Below, piece after piece: positions 54,588-64,000 of a DNA stretch of 64,000 nt. The position numbers were made by a program, and so were the translations under genes. A model generated the notes under the pieces. The model saw only the letters and a program-made list of their open reading frames with translations, ran no database searches and was not told the DNA's origin. Location: NCBI GenBank assembly GCA_002049455.2, contig KV918979.1:62001-126000 (forward strand), given 5' to 3'. The DNA is from Porphyra umbilicalis (taxonomy: Eukaryota; Rhodophyta; Bangiophyceae; Bangiales; Bangiaceae). Numbering within the stretch: position 1 is the first letter of the stretch; the number at the start of each line of letters is the position of its first letter.

Positions 54588-54947
54588 TAAGTCGATTTTG
54601 GGCCGTTTGGCCGGGAGCAGTAGGCCTACTGCTCCCGACGGGCACGAGTTGTTTTGGTGCAAGTCGAATTCGGTCGATTTTGGACGGAAGTAGTGGGCCC
54701 CGATTTTGGCCGGCAGCAGTAGGCCTACTGCTCCCAGCGAGCAGACTTTGACGGGCCGCCGATGCGCCGGATCGTCTCCGTTCGAGACGCACGCGGGTGC
54801 ACTGTACTCACCTCGACGTCTGCTCCACGTCGATGGTGATTTTGGCGATTTCGGCGGAGGTCGATTTTACTTGGCCGAAATCGGCTCGACTTCCTGGGAG
54901 CAGGAGGCCTACTGCTCCCAGGAAGTCGAGCCGATTTCGGCCAAGTC
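54588..54947. repeat. palindrome cluster with AGGCCT cores before the Copia 3' LTR
   Basis: Perfect 26-bp palindrome at 54612-54637 (core GCAGTAGGCCTACTGC), the same core again at 54716-54731, and a 78-bp inverted repeat at 54869-54946 (38 of 39 bases pair) whose tip reads GAGCAGGAGGCCTACTGCTC. TCGATTTTGG-like strings precede each. These would form stems in RNA or cruciforms in DNA. Confidence 0.9.
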
Positions 54948-55053
54948 GATGAGAACGACTTGGCCGTTTTCTCGATCGCGGATGTTGGCGGAAGATCTCG
55001 CACTGTTGCAGTGACGGAGCGTCCATGGCGCGGACTGTGGGGCGCTGGGGGAG

Positions 55054-55451
55054 AGTTGAGGCAGCCCCCGAAGCCCGCGCAGGTAAGTCGGAGTTACCGC
55101 GGACTGCCTGGCTAATTCCGGGAGTATTTATACGGTCATCGGCTTGTTTAGCTGTGCCACTGTCATGCATTGCTGTATGTGTGTGGTGTAATTACTTGTA
55201 CTTGTATATTGAGGGCGGCTCCTTTTGGAGCTGAGCTCGGGGAGATTCTCGTGCGGTCATCGAGGAGCGTCGCGATTTGTGGGGTGGTGAGAGCATGTAC
55301 CCTCCAAGGGAGGGAGCACTGCGCTGGCGGGGGGTGCGCCGGCAGAACGTGGCGAGAGAGGCACACGGAGGGTTTAAGAGCCTGCTGGCCTCGCGCCTCA
55401 GACCGCTCTCGAGTAAAGCAACGCATCCACCCACCTACCGCTCACTTCACA
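55054..55451 (+). repeat. Copia 3' LTR
   Basis: 398 bp, about five differences from the 5' LTR (including its very first base). Followed by GAGAA at 55452-55456. Confidence 0.93.
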
Positions 55452-55456
55452 GAGAA

Positions 55457-56567
55457 CAAACGGGCTGTCCTCGGAGAGCGTGTGGCGGCACTCCAGCTCT
55501 CGCAACGGGCAGAAACGAGCACTGTGGCCTCGTTCCCCGGCGGCGCTCTGGAACCTACACAGGACGCAAAGCATAACTCTTCGTGCCCCTGTATGGAGGT
55601 CAGCAGATGACATGCATTTGAAAGCGTGGGGCCACGTCGAGGAACATTTCGATACAGCGAGTGGGTCAGAACACTGCTCATAACACTAGTCGTACCGCAC
55701 GGCGTTTGTCCAATGTAACATAAGCTCTCTCGCCAGAAGGGAGCCACAACTGCTCACGTACCAGGAACACGACACGGGTTCTCGCCGATGAGATGTTGGG
55801 AGGGGTGCGCTTCGATGGCGGTTGGGAGGATGATGACGACAGGGCGACAGCGACGAGAAAGACCAACCCTCGCCAGTGCCTGGCGCCGGGAACCGAGGGA
55901 GACGACGGCACTTCGTTGGACCCATTGGGTAGTCGCGGGACGGCGTCCTTCCTTCGCCGTCCCGAGACTGGACCGACGCTGGAGGGTGCTCGCCGGTGGA
56001 GATCGGCCAGAGACCCGCCAACTCGCATGCATTTTGCTCACAGTCAGACGAAAGGTTGGAGCTGCCATGGTTCAGAGCTCTCTGGGCTGCTGAAAGTGCG
56101 TTCAAAGTCGTATCTTGAAGCTGAAGGGCGCCAACGTTCCATGTGACCTCCCAGACGCGCCCAAGGAGCTGGCTGTCGATAGTGACTCTTCCGGTGCAAA
56201 TGCAAAAGTGAAGACTCTCGTCCAAAGTCCCGCCCTCCGTCTTGGAAGTGAATTGATCGCCCTGGGGGCTTCCATTTTTTGGCGAAGAGGACGCTTGTTC
56301 GACATCTCGCGTGAACGACGGAATACAATTGGCCACATCATCACTGTCATTGTGGGCTGGTCGGCCTTGACGGAAAGTGGCGTTGCCGTCCGTCCTGTGC
56401 GTTTCCAGGGAGCTCATCGTTTGCTCCCATTGCGCAGCCCGCGGCCCGGCTGCAACCTCCCCCCCCTACCTTCCCGCCCTCCCCTGCGCGCGCCCCGCAG
56501 CGCGTTCGTGCCCCCCCCCCCCCTCTTTCCCGCGGCGTCCCCTCACCCACCACCCTGGCGCTGGCTG
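55457..56567. other. unassigned host sequence
   Basis: The frame cut by the Copia element ends here at 55608-55610 (ENKRAVLGERVAALQLSQRAE...). A 243-codon minus-strand frame (55686-56417) of balanced composition has no recognisable motif and is not called. 56450-56530 is C-rich. Confidence 0.35.
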
Positions 56568-56575
56568 CTCCGCAC

Positions 56576-57329
56576 CAGGGGTTTTCAGGATATGCTGTTT
56601 GGGCCGTATTAGGATACGGATACACGCCGATACTTCGTATCTGATGACGGATAACTCCCTCAGCTGAGATCCGGATCAGGATATTTGCCTCCGGAACCGG
56701 ATATTGGAGTGGAATATATTCGTATCCGGATACGATTATTGAATCGGAATATAATCCCCCAAGTCCGACGGACAGCTCAGTTACAGCCCAAGAAGAATGC
56801 CATCCAGCCGATATTCAAGTGCTAAATGGACATCAGTACGACTTGAAATCCACACTTATTTTCAACGCCCCAACGGGCGCCGTCGAGGCGGTTCCCCGCC
56901 GTTTGTGTAAACGGAAGTCAAAATGACGGTTCTGAAATTCGTGTTACACTCTGACAACAACGCAATCGGGTCGAGTCGCGTGATTGAATGGTTCCTCCCG
57001 GGTCGGGCTGGATCGCCGCTTGTCGCTGCCAAAACGTTTGGACATTAATTCTGCGATTGTCGGCACGCGAAATGAGAGGTCGACTGTGTTTAACCAGAAT
57101 TCGCCAGGGCGCGGGAAGCCTCATAACCGTATATATCCCTGTATCCTGACTCTCATATCTGGGATACGGATCCTGTATAATCTTGCAGTTTCTGTCGGAC
57201 CGGATAGATATATCGTCACCTCCTTTTCTTTTAATGCATTTCGGATATTCGTCCCCGGCTCGTATCCGAAGTGGATACGGATATAATGCACGAATATAAT
57301 CCTCGGGGATATATCCATGACAACCCCTG
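56576..57329. mobile_element. 754-bp non-autonomous hAT element
   Basis: Ends CAGGGGTTTTCAGGATAT and, inverted, CAGGGGTTGTCATGGATAT. Flanked by a perfect 8-bp duplication CTCCGCAC (56568-56575 and 57330-57337). CAGGG-type ends with 8-bp duplications define hAT. Both subterminal regions carry many GGATA/TATCC words, including the palindrome CGTATCCGGATACG near 56731; a GC-richer middle lacks a transposase. Confidence 0.88.
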
Positions 57330-57337
57330 CTCCGCAC

Positions 57338-57595
57338 ACCGTTTGGCGTTCCACGCCGACAGGTTGTCGCGCTCTGGCGGCTTCTGCCCCGCTCCCGCCA
57401 CCCTCATTGCCGCCAACAATGCGTCGGCAGCGGCGTTTCAGCGCCGCTGCTACGAGGCCAGCGCGGTCCATCCCGAGTGGCGCAGACGAGATCTTTGGGA
57501 AAGGCTTCTGAGCCCATCAGCGGCGGCGGCGGCGGTGGTGGCGGCGGCAGCGGCAGCGGCGGTGGCGGCGGCGGCGGCGGCGGCGGCGGTGGCAT

Positions 57596-57631
<36 letters not shown>

Positions 57632-57910
57632 CGGCGGCGGCGGCGGCGTCGGCTGCGGCGCCGGCGTCGACGGCAGCGGCGCAATGTCGGCTGCAACGGC
57701 GCAATGGTGGTGCCGGCCGCGTCTGCGGCAGGAGCTGTGACGGATGGAGCAGCCGCGGGTAGGACGGCCTCCACAACGGGGGCTCCACCGTCTGCGGCGT
57801 CGGCGGGGGGTCCCCAAGGGTGGCACGACCACTGCCGTGGACGCACCCCGCCGCGCGACCACGCGGACAGGCCGCTGCCTGTCTGGGCGCAGGTAGCGCC
57901 AGGGTAGTTG
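57338..57910. repeat. (GGC)n-rich low-complexity sequence
   Basis: 57515-57690 is an imperfect GGC/GGT triplet tract giving poly-Gly, Ala or Pro in every frame. The part before it (plus strand, NNASAAAFQRRCYEASAVHP, WRRRDLWERLLSPSAAA) looks more protein-like and could be an exon, but no gene model is possible. Confidence 0.5.
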
Positions 57911-57911
57911 T

Positions 57912-58424
57912 CTAGCAGGCACTAGCAGGAGCCTGGTTGGATATTAGGAGCGGGGAAGTGGCCACGGCGCCGGAGCGGGCGGCGGCTTCGCCGGCCAGCC
58001 ATGACTGCGCCGTGCGCGTAGAGGCCACGGCCTCCCGCGTGCGGGTGGCGGCCGCGCCGCCGCCGCCGCCCTTGTAGTCGCTGCTGCCGCCGCCGCCGCC
58101 ACCATCGCCGCCGCCGCCACCACCTCCGCCGCCGCCGCCGCCGCCGCCTCCGAGCCTCGTGCTGGCGCCACCCTCTCCGAGCAGCGTCGCCGCCGCCGCG
58201 TTATCGCCGGCCACCAAGAGCAACGCCACCGCCTCCACGTCCTCGTCGGCCTCCGGCGACATGACGCGGGGCATAAGTGCGCCCGACGCACGCGCGCTTG
58301 TGGCTGTGCCCGCGGCGGCCGGCCGCGGCAGTGATGAACGGGGAGGAGGCGAATGCTGGCCTGGGGCGATCGACGCGCCGGGGTTTGCGTCATGATGGTG
58401 TTTACCGCGGGGGGCGGGGAGCAC
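57912..58424 (-). CDS. possible 3' exon of the ePHD gene
   Basis: Minus-strand frame with SPEADEDVEAVALLLVAGDN and AAAATLLGEGG, a (GGC)n-encoded poly-Gly tract (about 58080-58150), then an Ala/Ser-rich tail with stop near 57912. Same strand and downstream of the ePHD exon, so perhaps its last exon; splice sites not established. Confidence 0.3.
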   Translation of the reverse strand: MLPAPRGKHHHDANPGASIAPGQHSPPPRSSLPRPAAAGTATSARASGALMPRVMSPEADEDVEAVALLLVAGDNAAAATLLGEGGASTRLGGGGGGGGGGGGGGGDGGGGGGSSDYKGGGGGAAATRTREAVASTRTAQSWLAGEAAARSGAVATSPLLISNQAPASAC

Positions 58425-58829
58425 GGGAGGTGGTGGAGAGTGGGGTCCTACCCACGCAATGTCCGAGCCGGCGGCAGGGCTGCTGGCTGGTGTGGAGGCG
58501 GCGTGGGTGGTGGAGGTGGGGCGCGCACGTGGGCGCTGTTTGTCGATTGTGACAAAAAAAACCGTCTATTCCTGCTTGTCATTCCCAGATGTTCTCTCTT
58601 CGGCGTTGGGACCTGGCAGTGGCCGCGGCGGCGGCCACCCGTTAAAAGAGCGGCTCACCAACTCCCCACCGTTGCCGGCTGGCCCCTCGCCGGTACCGCC
58701 AGCAGCAGCTGCTCCACCACCGAGACCGGCCGACCCCACCTAGCCACCACCATCAGTAGCCAGTCCCCCACGACCGAGCGGCCTCCGCGACTCGGCACCG
58801 CCCATGCCCACCGGTAGGGACAGTCGACG

Positions 58830-58960
58830 GGTGGGCACACTCCTGACGACAGTCGTGCGCAAAAAGGAACCAGATACTGCCGGAAGCGACCTGCGGAAAG
58901 CGCCTCGTCCAACGCCCTGTACTCGTCTGACGTTGCGTACGAGAACAATGGGGGACTGAC
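58830..58960 (-). CDS. possible short exon after the ePHD exon
   Basis: Minus-strand text SPPLFSYATSDEYRALDEAL followed by SAGRFRQYLVPFCARLSSG has exon-like composition. It is preceded by CTGCTGGTCAG (good 3' splice site) and followed by GTGTGC (possible 5' splice site near 58833). The frame is closed on the other side, consistent with a small exon. Confidence 0.35.
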
Positions 58961-58991
58961 CAGCAGCCGCGACCTCGGCTTCTCCCCGCTG

Positions 58992-60611
58992 CTACCCCCC
59001 CGCCATTAGCTCACCAGCTGCATCCGCTGCACTGGCGGCTGCCGCGGCACTGGCATTCCCGTCGTCGGGCGCCACCGCGTCACCGACATTCGCCAGCGAC
59101 GTCTGGATACCGGCGGCACCGCCACGTGCGGCGCCCGCCCCTCCTGCGCGCAGCGCGACCGAAAGAGCGCACCGAGGGACTTGCCGAGGATGATCTCGGG
59201 TCGCAACCCGCTCGCCGCTGCGGACGACCTGTCGGTAAGTGTGCCCAGCGACGGTAACCCATGCGGTGTCGACCTCGACGGAAGATACGCCCCATACCCG
59301 ACAGAAGATGGTCTCCGTTTCGTTGCGCCGGACACCAGTCACTGCATAGTTGGGGCAGTCCATGCCCTGGGTAGGCTCATCCTCCAGTGCGGCTTGCACC
59401 GCTGCCGCGCGGTCCGACAGAAACGTTGATAAAGCCGCGTCGTCGGTCATGCGCCACACGTACGCTTCGTCGTTGGCCCTTGCCGCGTGCGCCGGGCAGA
59501 AGGCCGCGCAGTGCTCTTCGTGCCTGAAATATGGTCCGTTCTCCTCTGGGTGCGACTTTGAGGGAGGAGGGTGGCCGTACAAACAGCAGTAGTGGTACGC
59601 GTGCCGGCACTCGGCCACGTAGCAGCCCACCGTCGTGCCGTTGGTGATGCACACCGAGCACGTCAGGCCCCGACTGCGGTGATATGCTTCGACGACGTTG
59701 CGCAAGTAGTCCGTCTCGGGGTCGTGGTATACTTCGGGCGCCCACATGGCGCAGATGTGGTGCACATAGAAGCTCTGTCCCTGCCGGAGCGTGAACGGGC
59801 CGATCAGGGGCGACGGCAGGGTCCCGCCAGTACGGTTGACCTTCGGACAGAAGGCGCACAGGGGCTCGGCCTGCTCCACGACTGGCTTCGTGCGCGCCTT
59901 TTTCCGACCAACCGACGGGGCTCCCGCACGTTCGGTGACTTGCCACCACGAGACACCCCCCTTGATGGGCTCCGTCGCCACCGCGGCTGAGCCGCCCGCA
60001 GAGCCGCTTCCGGCGGGGCCCTTCCCCTTCCCCGAGTACGGCTCGGTCGCAGCTGCCCCTTCGACAGTGTTCTCCCTGTCCTGCTCACGCCTGTCCGCCG
60101 CCACAAAGCGATACCACCATGCGCTGTCCCGCCGAGCTTTCTCCCTCGTCGCAACGGACGAAGGGAACTCGGTGAATCACCGGACAATGCGGGGCGGTGG
60201 GGGTAGGCCCTCTTCCACCTCCTCGGAGGAGAATCCCGACGGGGGGGTCTTCGAGGGGGCAAAACGCCACCCCCGTGGGTTATAGGAGATAGGGGTAGTA
60301 GACTGACGGCGAGCGCGATGACGGGAGGGACGGGGTTTCCGAAGAGCTGGGCGTGACAGAGCGGAAGCGGGTTGGCGCGAGGATGCCAACTCGTTTGACG
60401 CGGGGAACGGATGACTTGTAGAGGGTTGCCAAGTGAGTGCAACGCCGGCCGCCTTGGGCGACGCGGGTGGAGTGATCAGAGAAATCACAGGAATGTCACG
60501 GTCCGGATGTCCGGCAGCAGGCGGTACCAGAGAACGCCGCTGAGGACGCGGCCCGGCCGCTAGCAGCGGATAGGGAGGCGACGCGGTAAGCTGCGTCGAC
60601 GGCACCGGCGC

Positions 60612-60651
<40 letters not shown>

Positions 60652-60827
60652 TGCATCGGCGGAGGTGTGGGCGGAGGTGTGGGCGGAACGGGGTTCATGA
60701 CGACCGGGGCGCGCGGCTGCGCCACAGGCACCACCGCTCGGCACCAGCGCTGGCGGCAGCGGTGGCGGCGGTGGCCGCGGCAGCGGGGGTGATGGCGATG
60801 GCGGTAGTTGTGGTGGCAACGCGCCAC
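58992..60827 (-). CDS. extended PHD (ePHD) zinc-finger protein, large exon
   Basis: A single frame from about 60827 to 58992, broken by one TGA at 60177-60179 that may be a short intron, a sequencing error or decay. The upstream part is Pro-rich (poly-Pro from a GGC tract at 60606-60660), ending YNPRGWRFAPSKTPPSGF. Then comes a classic ePHD at about 59481-59867: CAFC pre-PHD pair, GPFTLRQGQSFYVHHICAMWAPEVYHDPE, CSVC, GCYVAECRHAYHYCC and FCPAH, giving the C2HC plus atypical PHD pattern. ePHDs read chromatin (histones or DNA) in MLL, BRPF/AF10 and related nuclear proteins. Downstream, NYAVTGVRRNETETIFCRVWGV is unassigned. Nuclear chromatin-reader role is inferred from the domain; the exact family is open. 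Confidence 0.7.
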
Positions 60828-60834
60828 GCTGTGA

Positions 60835-62560
60835 CGACGGCACCGACGTTCGGAACCGGTGGTCGGGGTGGCCGCGAAGGCGGTGGCGGTGGCCGCGGCG
60901 GTGGAGGTGATGACGATGGCGGTGGGTATGGTGGCGACGCGCCACGCTCTGAAGACGGGCCGACGCTCCGTGCCGGTGGTGGGGGCGGCGGCGGAGGCGG
61001 TGGTCGCGGCGGCGATCGCGGCGGCGCGGAGGCAATGTCGTTGGCTGTTGTGGCGACGCGCTCGGCTGCGCCGACGGCACCGCCGCTGGCAGCGACGGCG
61101 GCGGCGTCGGCGGCGGCGGAGGCGATGGAGGGTTTGGGGATGCGCTATACTGCGCCGACGGCACCGCCGCTGGCCGCGGCGTCAACAGCGGCGGGACCGG
61201 CGCCGACGGCTGTGCAGCCGACGCCGACGAGAGAGACGTTCGCGACGGCGACGTCGGGCGAGCGGAGCGCACCCGGTTGACGCGATGTGTCCAAGTCGCC
61301 AGGAATGCCCTTGCGAACAACATTCCCGTGGTACTGAAGGCGATAACGCAGTTACCATGATTGGAGCGACGCGAGACCAGAGTGGTTGCAGCATCGGACG
61401 GGCACCGCACGCGCACGGCCGAGGTGAGAAAACAGAGTGAACGCCGCAACAGTGCCGAATGGTGCTCCCGGTGTCCAACGTCTCCGTGTGACCACTGGGT
61501 TGGTGGACTGAAAATGTGCGGCCCGTAGCCACGGACCTTTCCTGTGGATAAACGGGCAACTGAGAGAGTATACTGAGTCGAGTGCGACCCCACGGCGACG
61601 GCGCGCCAAAGATGCATCCCATATGAAATCTCTTCCGTTTGGGGTGGCTGTAGACGCCCCTGGGGGGCAGCAGGCGCCCCTAAGGGGTAACCTCTGAAGG
61701 GATACCAGTCTCGTGTAAGATCCTAGCCAACACACGAAAGGCCGCCAGGAAGACAGATAGAAAGGAAGGGCTGAGTCTGGCACGCGTTGGCGGCGATTGG
61801 AGGCTCCAGCGATTGCTGCCCCGCCCATTGATGGACAGTCAACGGATCTTTGTTGTTGCTAAATTTTGATGCCCGAAATACCAGTATTGCTTCAGATGAC
61901 CTCTGAAACTGCTGGCCGCTTGCACGGTACTGGAGTCCTGCTGGTGCCGTCGTTCCTGGGTCATCCTTTGGCAGCCTACGACACTGCAGGGACCGTTTTT
62001 CAGTCGCCCCGCCGCAGAACACAGCCTCGCCCGTCGCGGCCAAGTCGCACATCGACTTGGTGCGAGGGCCAGATGCCCCCGTGCGAAAAAAGGCGGCGTT
62101 CAGGCCAACGGGTGTGCCCCACATTGCGCCATGCCGGCCGCCAGCAGTGACGATTGGCGCAGTGTTGACGGTGGCGGTGGGCGGGCGGGGGCGTAGGAGG
62201 GGGTGTGGCGGCCAACATGGCTATGGGTGCGGTGGGGGAGGCAAGCCCAGGAGTCACGGCGCTTCCTTATCGGGCGATGGCACGGGGGGCGCCATATGTG
62301 TTCAGAAATCGTCGAGTGGAGTTAAAGAAGGGCGGTTGGAGCCCTCACCACGGTGCACGACCGACATGAAGAAAAAGAGAACTAGCCTGACGCAAAAAAG
62401 TGTTGGAGCGAGCAGGTTTCTTGTCTGGCGATGTCCGTCCCTCGGGGTTAGTCCCCAAGATCCGTCTGGCACCCTCCATTTGGGGCCCACCCCCGCCTCT
62501 ATGTGTCTATCAACTGGGATTCCCCTCTCCTGCCGCACCTCAGCACGAGCACCTTGTCAC
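60835..62560. other. probable intron or low-complexity sequence of the ePHD gene
   Basis: 60850-61130 is GGC/GGT-rich. A 373-codon minus-strand frame (60496-61617) is mostly Pro/Arg/His from this bias. 61640-62560 is unique, without a recognisable exon. No inverted repeats found. Confidence 0.35.
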
Positions 62561-62567
62561 CAGTGGT

Positions 62568-63815
62568 TCAACACGATCGCTCACCGGCCTCGACCGTGGC
62601 CGCCTTAGTTGTGGCCGCGACCGGGGGGATGCCAGAAGACGCCGGCGTCGAACCCGCAGCCGTGGGGTACACAGCTGTCAGGGTCGGCACGACGGCGGCC
62701 CCAGGCCGCACGGGCGGAACGGTGACAGCATCTGCTGCTGTTGCAGGGCGTGGGACACAGCCCCGTGGCGCAGCAGTGGCGAAAGGTCCGGCGGCCGCCC
62801 GAGCGGCGGCTGCAGCCACTCCAACGCCAGAAGCGGTCGCATCTTTCGCGGCAGCCTTGTTAACAACGCGCTCAAGCGCCATGGCCATGCTTGGCAGCGT
62901 CGCGAAGCGGATTGTGGAGGTCATGGCGCAGCACAGCCACTTCGCAACCTGCGCCGTGGACAACGTGCCAGAGGTTAGCATGTAACCACGCAACTGAGAG
63001 TCCGACGCCCCCTTCACGACAACCCCGGCCATCTCAGCGTCAACGTCTTCGATCAGGCACTGATGAAGCTCAACAACGACGGCGTGGGCAATGCGCGCGG
63101 GGGGGTATCCACCGAAGCGCGGCGAGAAAAACTCGGGCAGGCGGGTTTCAAACCGCGCTCGCGTCCCCGCAGGCCACCCATCGTTCACTGCCGCTGAGCC
63201 GTCATTGTCGTCGAGATCGTCGACATCAATTAGTGCCGCCGCCATTGACCCCTTTCGGGCCGGACCCTTTCCCTTGCCTGTGACGCCTCTCTTGGTAGGA
63301 GATGCCCTCTGCCCTTTCGCCACGGCCGCCGCGTAGCGGTCCTTCCGGCTCTGCCGCCCCGCGTGGTGCGCCAGCGTAGATTTCAGCTCCATCTTCTTCT
63401 TTCCGCTGCCGCCGCTGCCACTGCGATCACCGCCGCTACAGCCACCGCCGTCGCCGCCGTCGCCGCCACCGCTGCCGCTGCCCCTACGCCCCGTCCCTCT
63501 GTTTCCAGAGCCCCGGGGTGTGCGCCCTCGGCCACGGCTGCGCCTGGCACTGGCAGCTGCCGCGGCCACTTCGCTGCCAGATGACGTGCTCAGCATGTGG
63601 GCACCGTTCTCACTGTCGGAGGGAGACGGCGAAGCCTCGTCAAGGCTACTCTCGGCGGCCGAAGCGGCCTGGCGGTTGGCAGCCCCTCCATGACATTGAC
63701 CGTCTCGTCGATGTCCAGCTGCTCGACGTTTGTGTTTCCTCGCAGGCGCGACGTCGCCCCCGCCGCGTGTGCGCGTCCTGCGCTGCCGCCGTGGAGACGC
63801 TGACGGAGTTGTCAA
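62568..63815 (-). CDS. upstream exon of the probable ePHD gene
   Basis: Minus-strand frame of ~415 codons. The start is Ser/Arg/Gly-rich and basic, then comes a better-mixed block: GWPAGTRARFETRLPEFFSP, RFGGYPPARIAHAVVVELHQ, DAEMAGVVVKGASDSQLRGY, LTSGTLSTAQVAKWLCCAMT. The end is Ala/Val/Pro-rich with a stop near 62568. I do not recognise the block. Same strand as the ePHD exon, so either an exon of that gene or a separate upstream gene; boundaries uncertain. Confidence 0.45.
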   Translation of the reverse strand: MTTPSASPRRQRRTRTRGGGDVAPARKHKRRAAGHRRDGQCHGGAANRQAASAAESSLDEASPSPSDSENGAHMLSTSSGSEVAAAAASARRSRGRGRTPRGSGNRGTGRRGSGSGGGDGGDGGGCSGGDRSGSGGSGKKKMELKSTLAHHAGRQSRKDRYAAAVAKGQRASPTKRGVTGKGKGPARKGSMAAALIDVDDLDDNDGSAAVNDGWPAGTRARFETRLPEFFSPRFGGYPPARIAHAVVVELHQCLIEDVDAEMAGVVVKGASDSQLRGYMLTSGTLSTAQVAKWLCCAMTSTIRFATLPSMAMALERVVNKAAAKDATASGVGVAAAAARAAAGPFATAAPRGCVPRPATAADAVTVPPVRPGAAVVPTLTAVYPTAAGSTPASSGIPPVAATTKAATVEAGERSC

Positions 63816-64000
63816 CCATGCTCTGGATGGACACGTCGGTCATGAGAGCGCACACAAAGTCGTCCTTGCAGAGGGGCCGCTTGGTCGGCTTCCGCACGAG
63901 GCGGCCCTTCTTGTTAAGCCTCCACCGCTCCACGGTGAGCGCCTGCGTGCCGTAGAGATGGCCAAACAAGCCACAGGTGTTACATTTCTGCTTGTGAACA
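63816..64000 (-). CDS. partial exon at window edge with zinc-knuckle-like motif
   Basis: Open on the minus strand from the window edge: QKCNTCGLFGHLYGTQALTV (CxxC....H, three ligands of a zinc knuckle), RWRLNKKGRLVRK, CKDDFVCALMTDVSIQSMVD. Composition is that of a real protein. The frame continues beyond 63816 for ~50 codons, where the neighbouring exon frame overlaps, so a splice must lie between. CxxCGxxGH motifs occur in nuclear factors such as TAF1; family not proven. Confidence 0.5.

Larger units (their letters stand above)
49602..55451 (+). mobile_element. Ty1/Copia element fossil
   Basis: 5.85 kb between two 398-bp LTRs, flanked by a perfect 5-bp duplication GAGAA (49597-49601 and 55452-55456). 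Order Gag, protease, integrase, RT, RNase H is the Copia order. LTRs differ at about five positions (~98.7% identical), so insertion is recent. The coding region carries about three breaks; all domains are recognisable. The ~700 bases between pol and the 3' LTR hold a palindrome cluster. Confidence 0.95.

Noticed and set aside
49564-55610. Poly(A)-binding-protein C-terminal (MLLE) domain in the frame cut by Copia
   Set aside because: MLIEAAPGE and VLGERV look faintly similar, but the order of the two motifs is wrong and the rest does not match.
55686-56417. 243-codon minus-strand frame
   Set aside because: Balanced composition but no motif, no splice context and no support; left uncalled.
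1-64000. tRNA, rRNA or other structured RNA genes
   Set aside because: No cloverleaf, conserved rRNA core or polymerase III box arrangement could be recognised by eye; a covariance-model search would be needed to exclude them.

Overview
The window is GC-rich nuclear DNA of a eukaryote. Evidence is a spliced gene with a GT-AG intron, a large extended-PHD chromatin gene, an MCM6 fragment and, above all, eukaryotic transposons: PIF/Harbinger, KDZ, hAT-like, Tc1/IS630-like, DIRS/PAT, Ty3/Gypsy and Ty1/Copia. GC-skewed minisatellites and (GGC)n tracts are everywhere, so long open frames appear on both strands and are mostly meaningless. Composition and element mix would fit a marine alga such as a bangiophyte red alga, but nothing seen fixes the taxon.

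Layout. 0-6.9 kb: an 11-bp minisatellite, a GGATA-rich hAT-like remnant, a decayed 2OG-Fe(II) dioxygenase (967-1884), a 201-bp tandem repeat and a decayed KDZ transposase (4285-5527). 6.9-13.2 kb: one PIF/Harbinger element bounded by inverted repeats and a 3-bp TCA duplication. It carries a transposase (plus strand, interrupted by a 429-bp MITE) and a two-exon SAP/trihelix-like gene (minus strand). 13.7-18.7 kb: a DIRS-group element with PAT-type split direct repeats, abutting an MCM6 pseudogene (18.75-19.6 kb). 20-25 kb: a pile of MITEs, including a hairpin MITE that has swallowed an 844-bp hAT-like element, and G-rich minisatellites. 25.1-26.3 kb: a ~233-bp satellite. 27.1-27.7 kb: a small secreted six-cysteine protein. 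28.4-31.7 kb: a TIR element and a Tc1/IS630-family transposase with three in-frame stops. 32-37.6 kb: tandem arrays and sequence with no recognisable gene. 38.0-38.4 kb: a further MITE. 38.4-48.6 kb: a Ty3/Gypsy chromodomain element on the minus strand with an unusual antisense coding block. 49.6-55.5 kb: a Ty1/Copia element with a palindrome cluster before its 3' LTR. 56.6-57.3 kb: a non-autonomous hAT with a perfect 8-bp target duplication. 57.9-64 kb: pieces of one probable host gene on the minus strand (extended PHD finger, zinc-knuckle-like motif at the edge).

Functionally this is a transposon graveyard with a few young insertions: both LTR elements have ~98-99% identical LTRs and intact target duplications. 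The host genes I would defend are the secreted protein, the ePHD gene and the dead MCM6 copy. The most interesting leads are the Harbinger partner gene, the Gypsy antisense block, the 2OG dioxygenase lying near a KDZ transposase, the nested MITE/hAT structure, and a MITE family with three copies sharing one terminal motif and TA target duplications.
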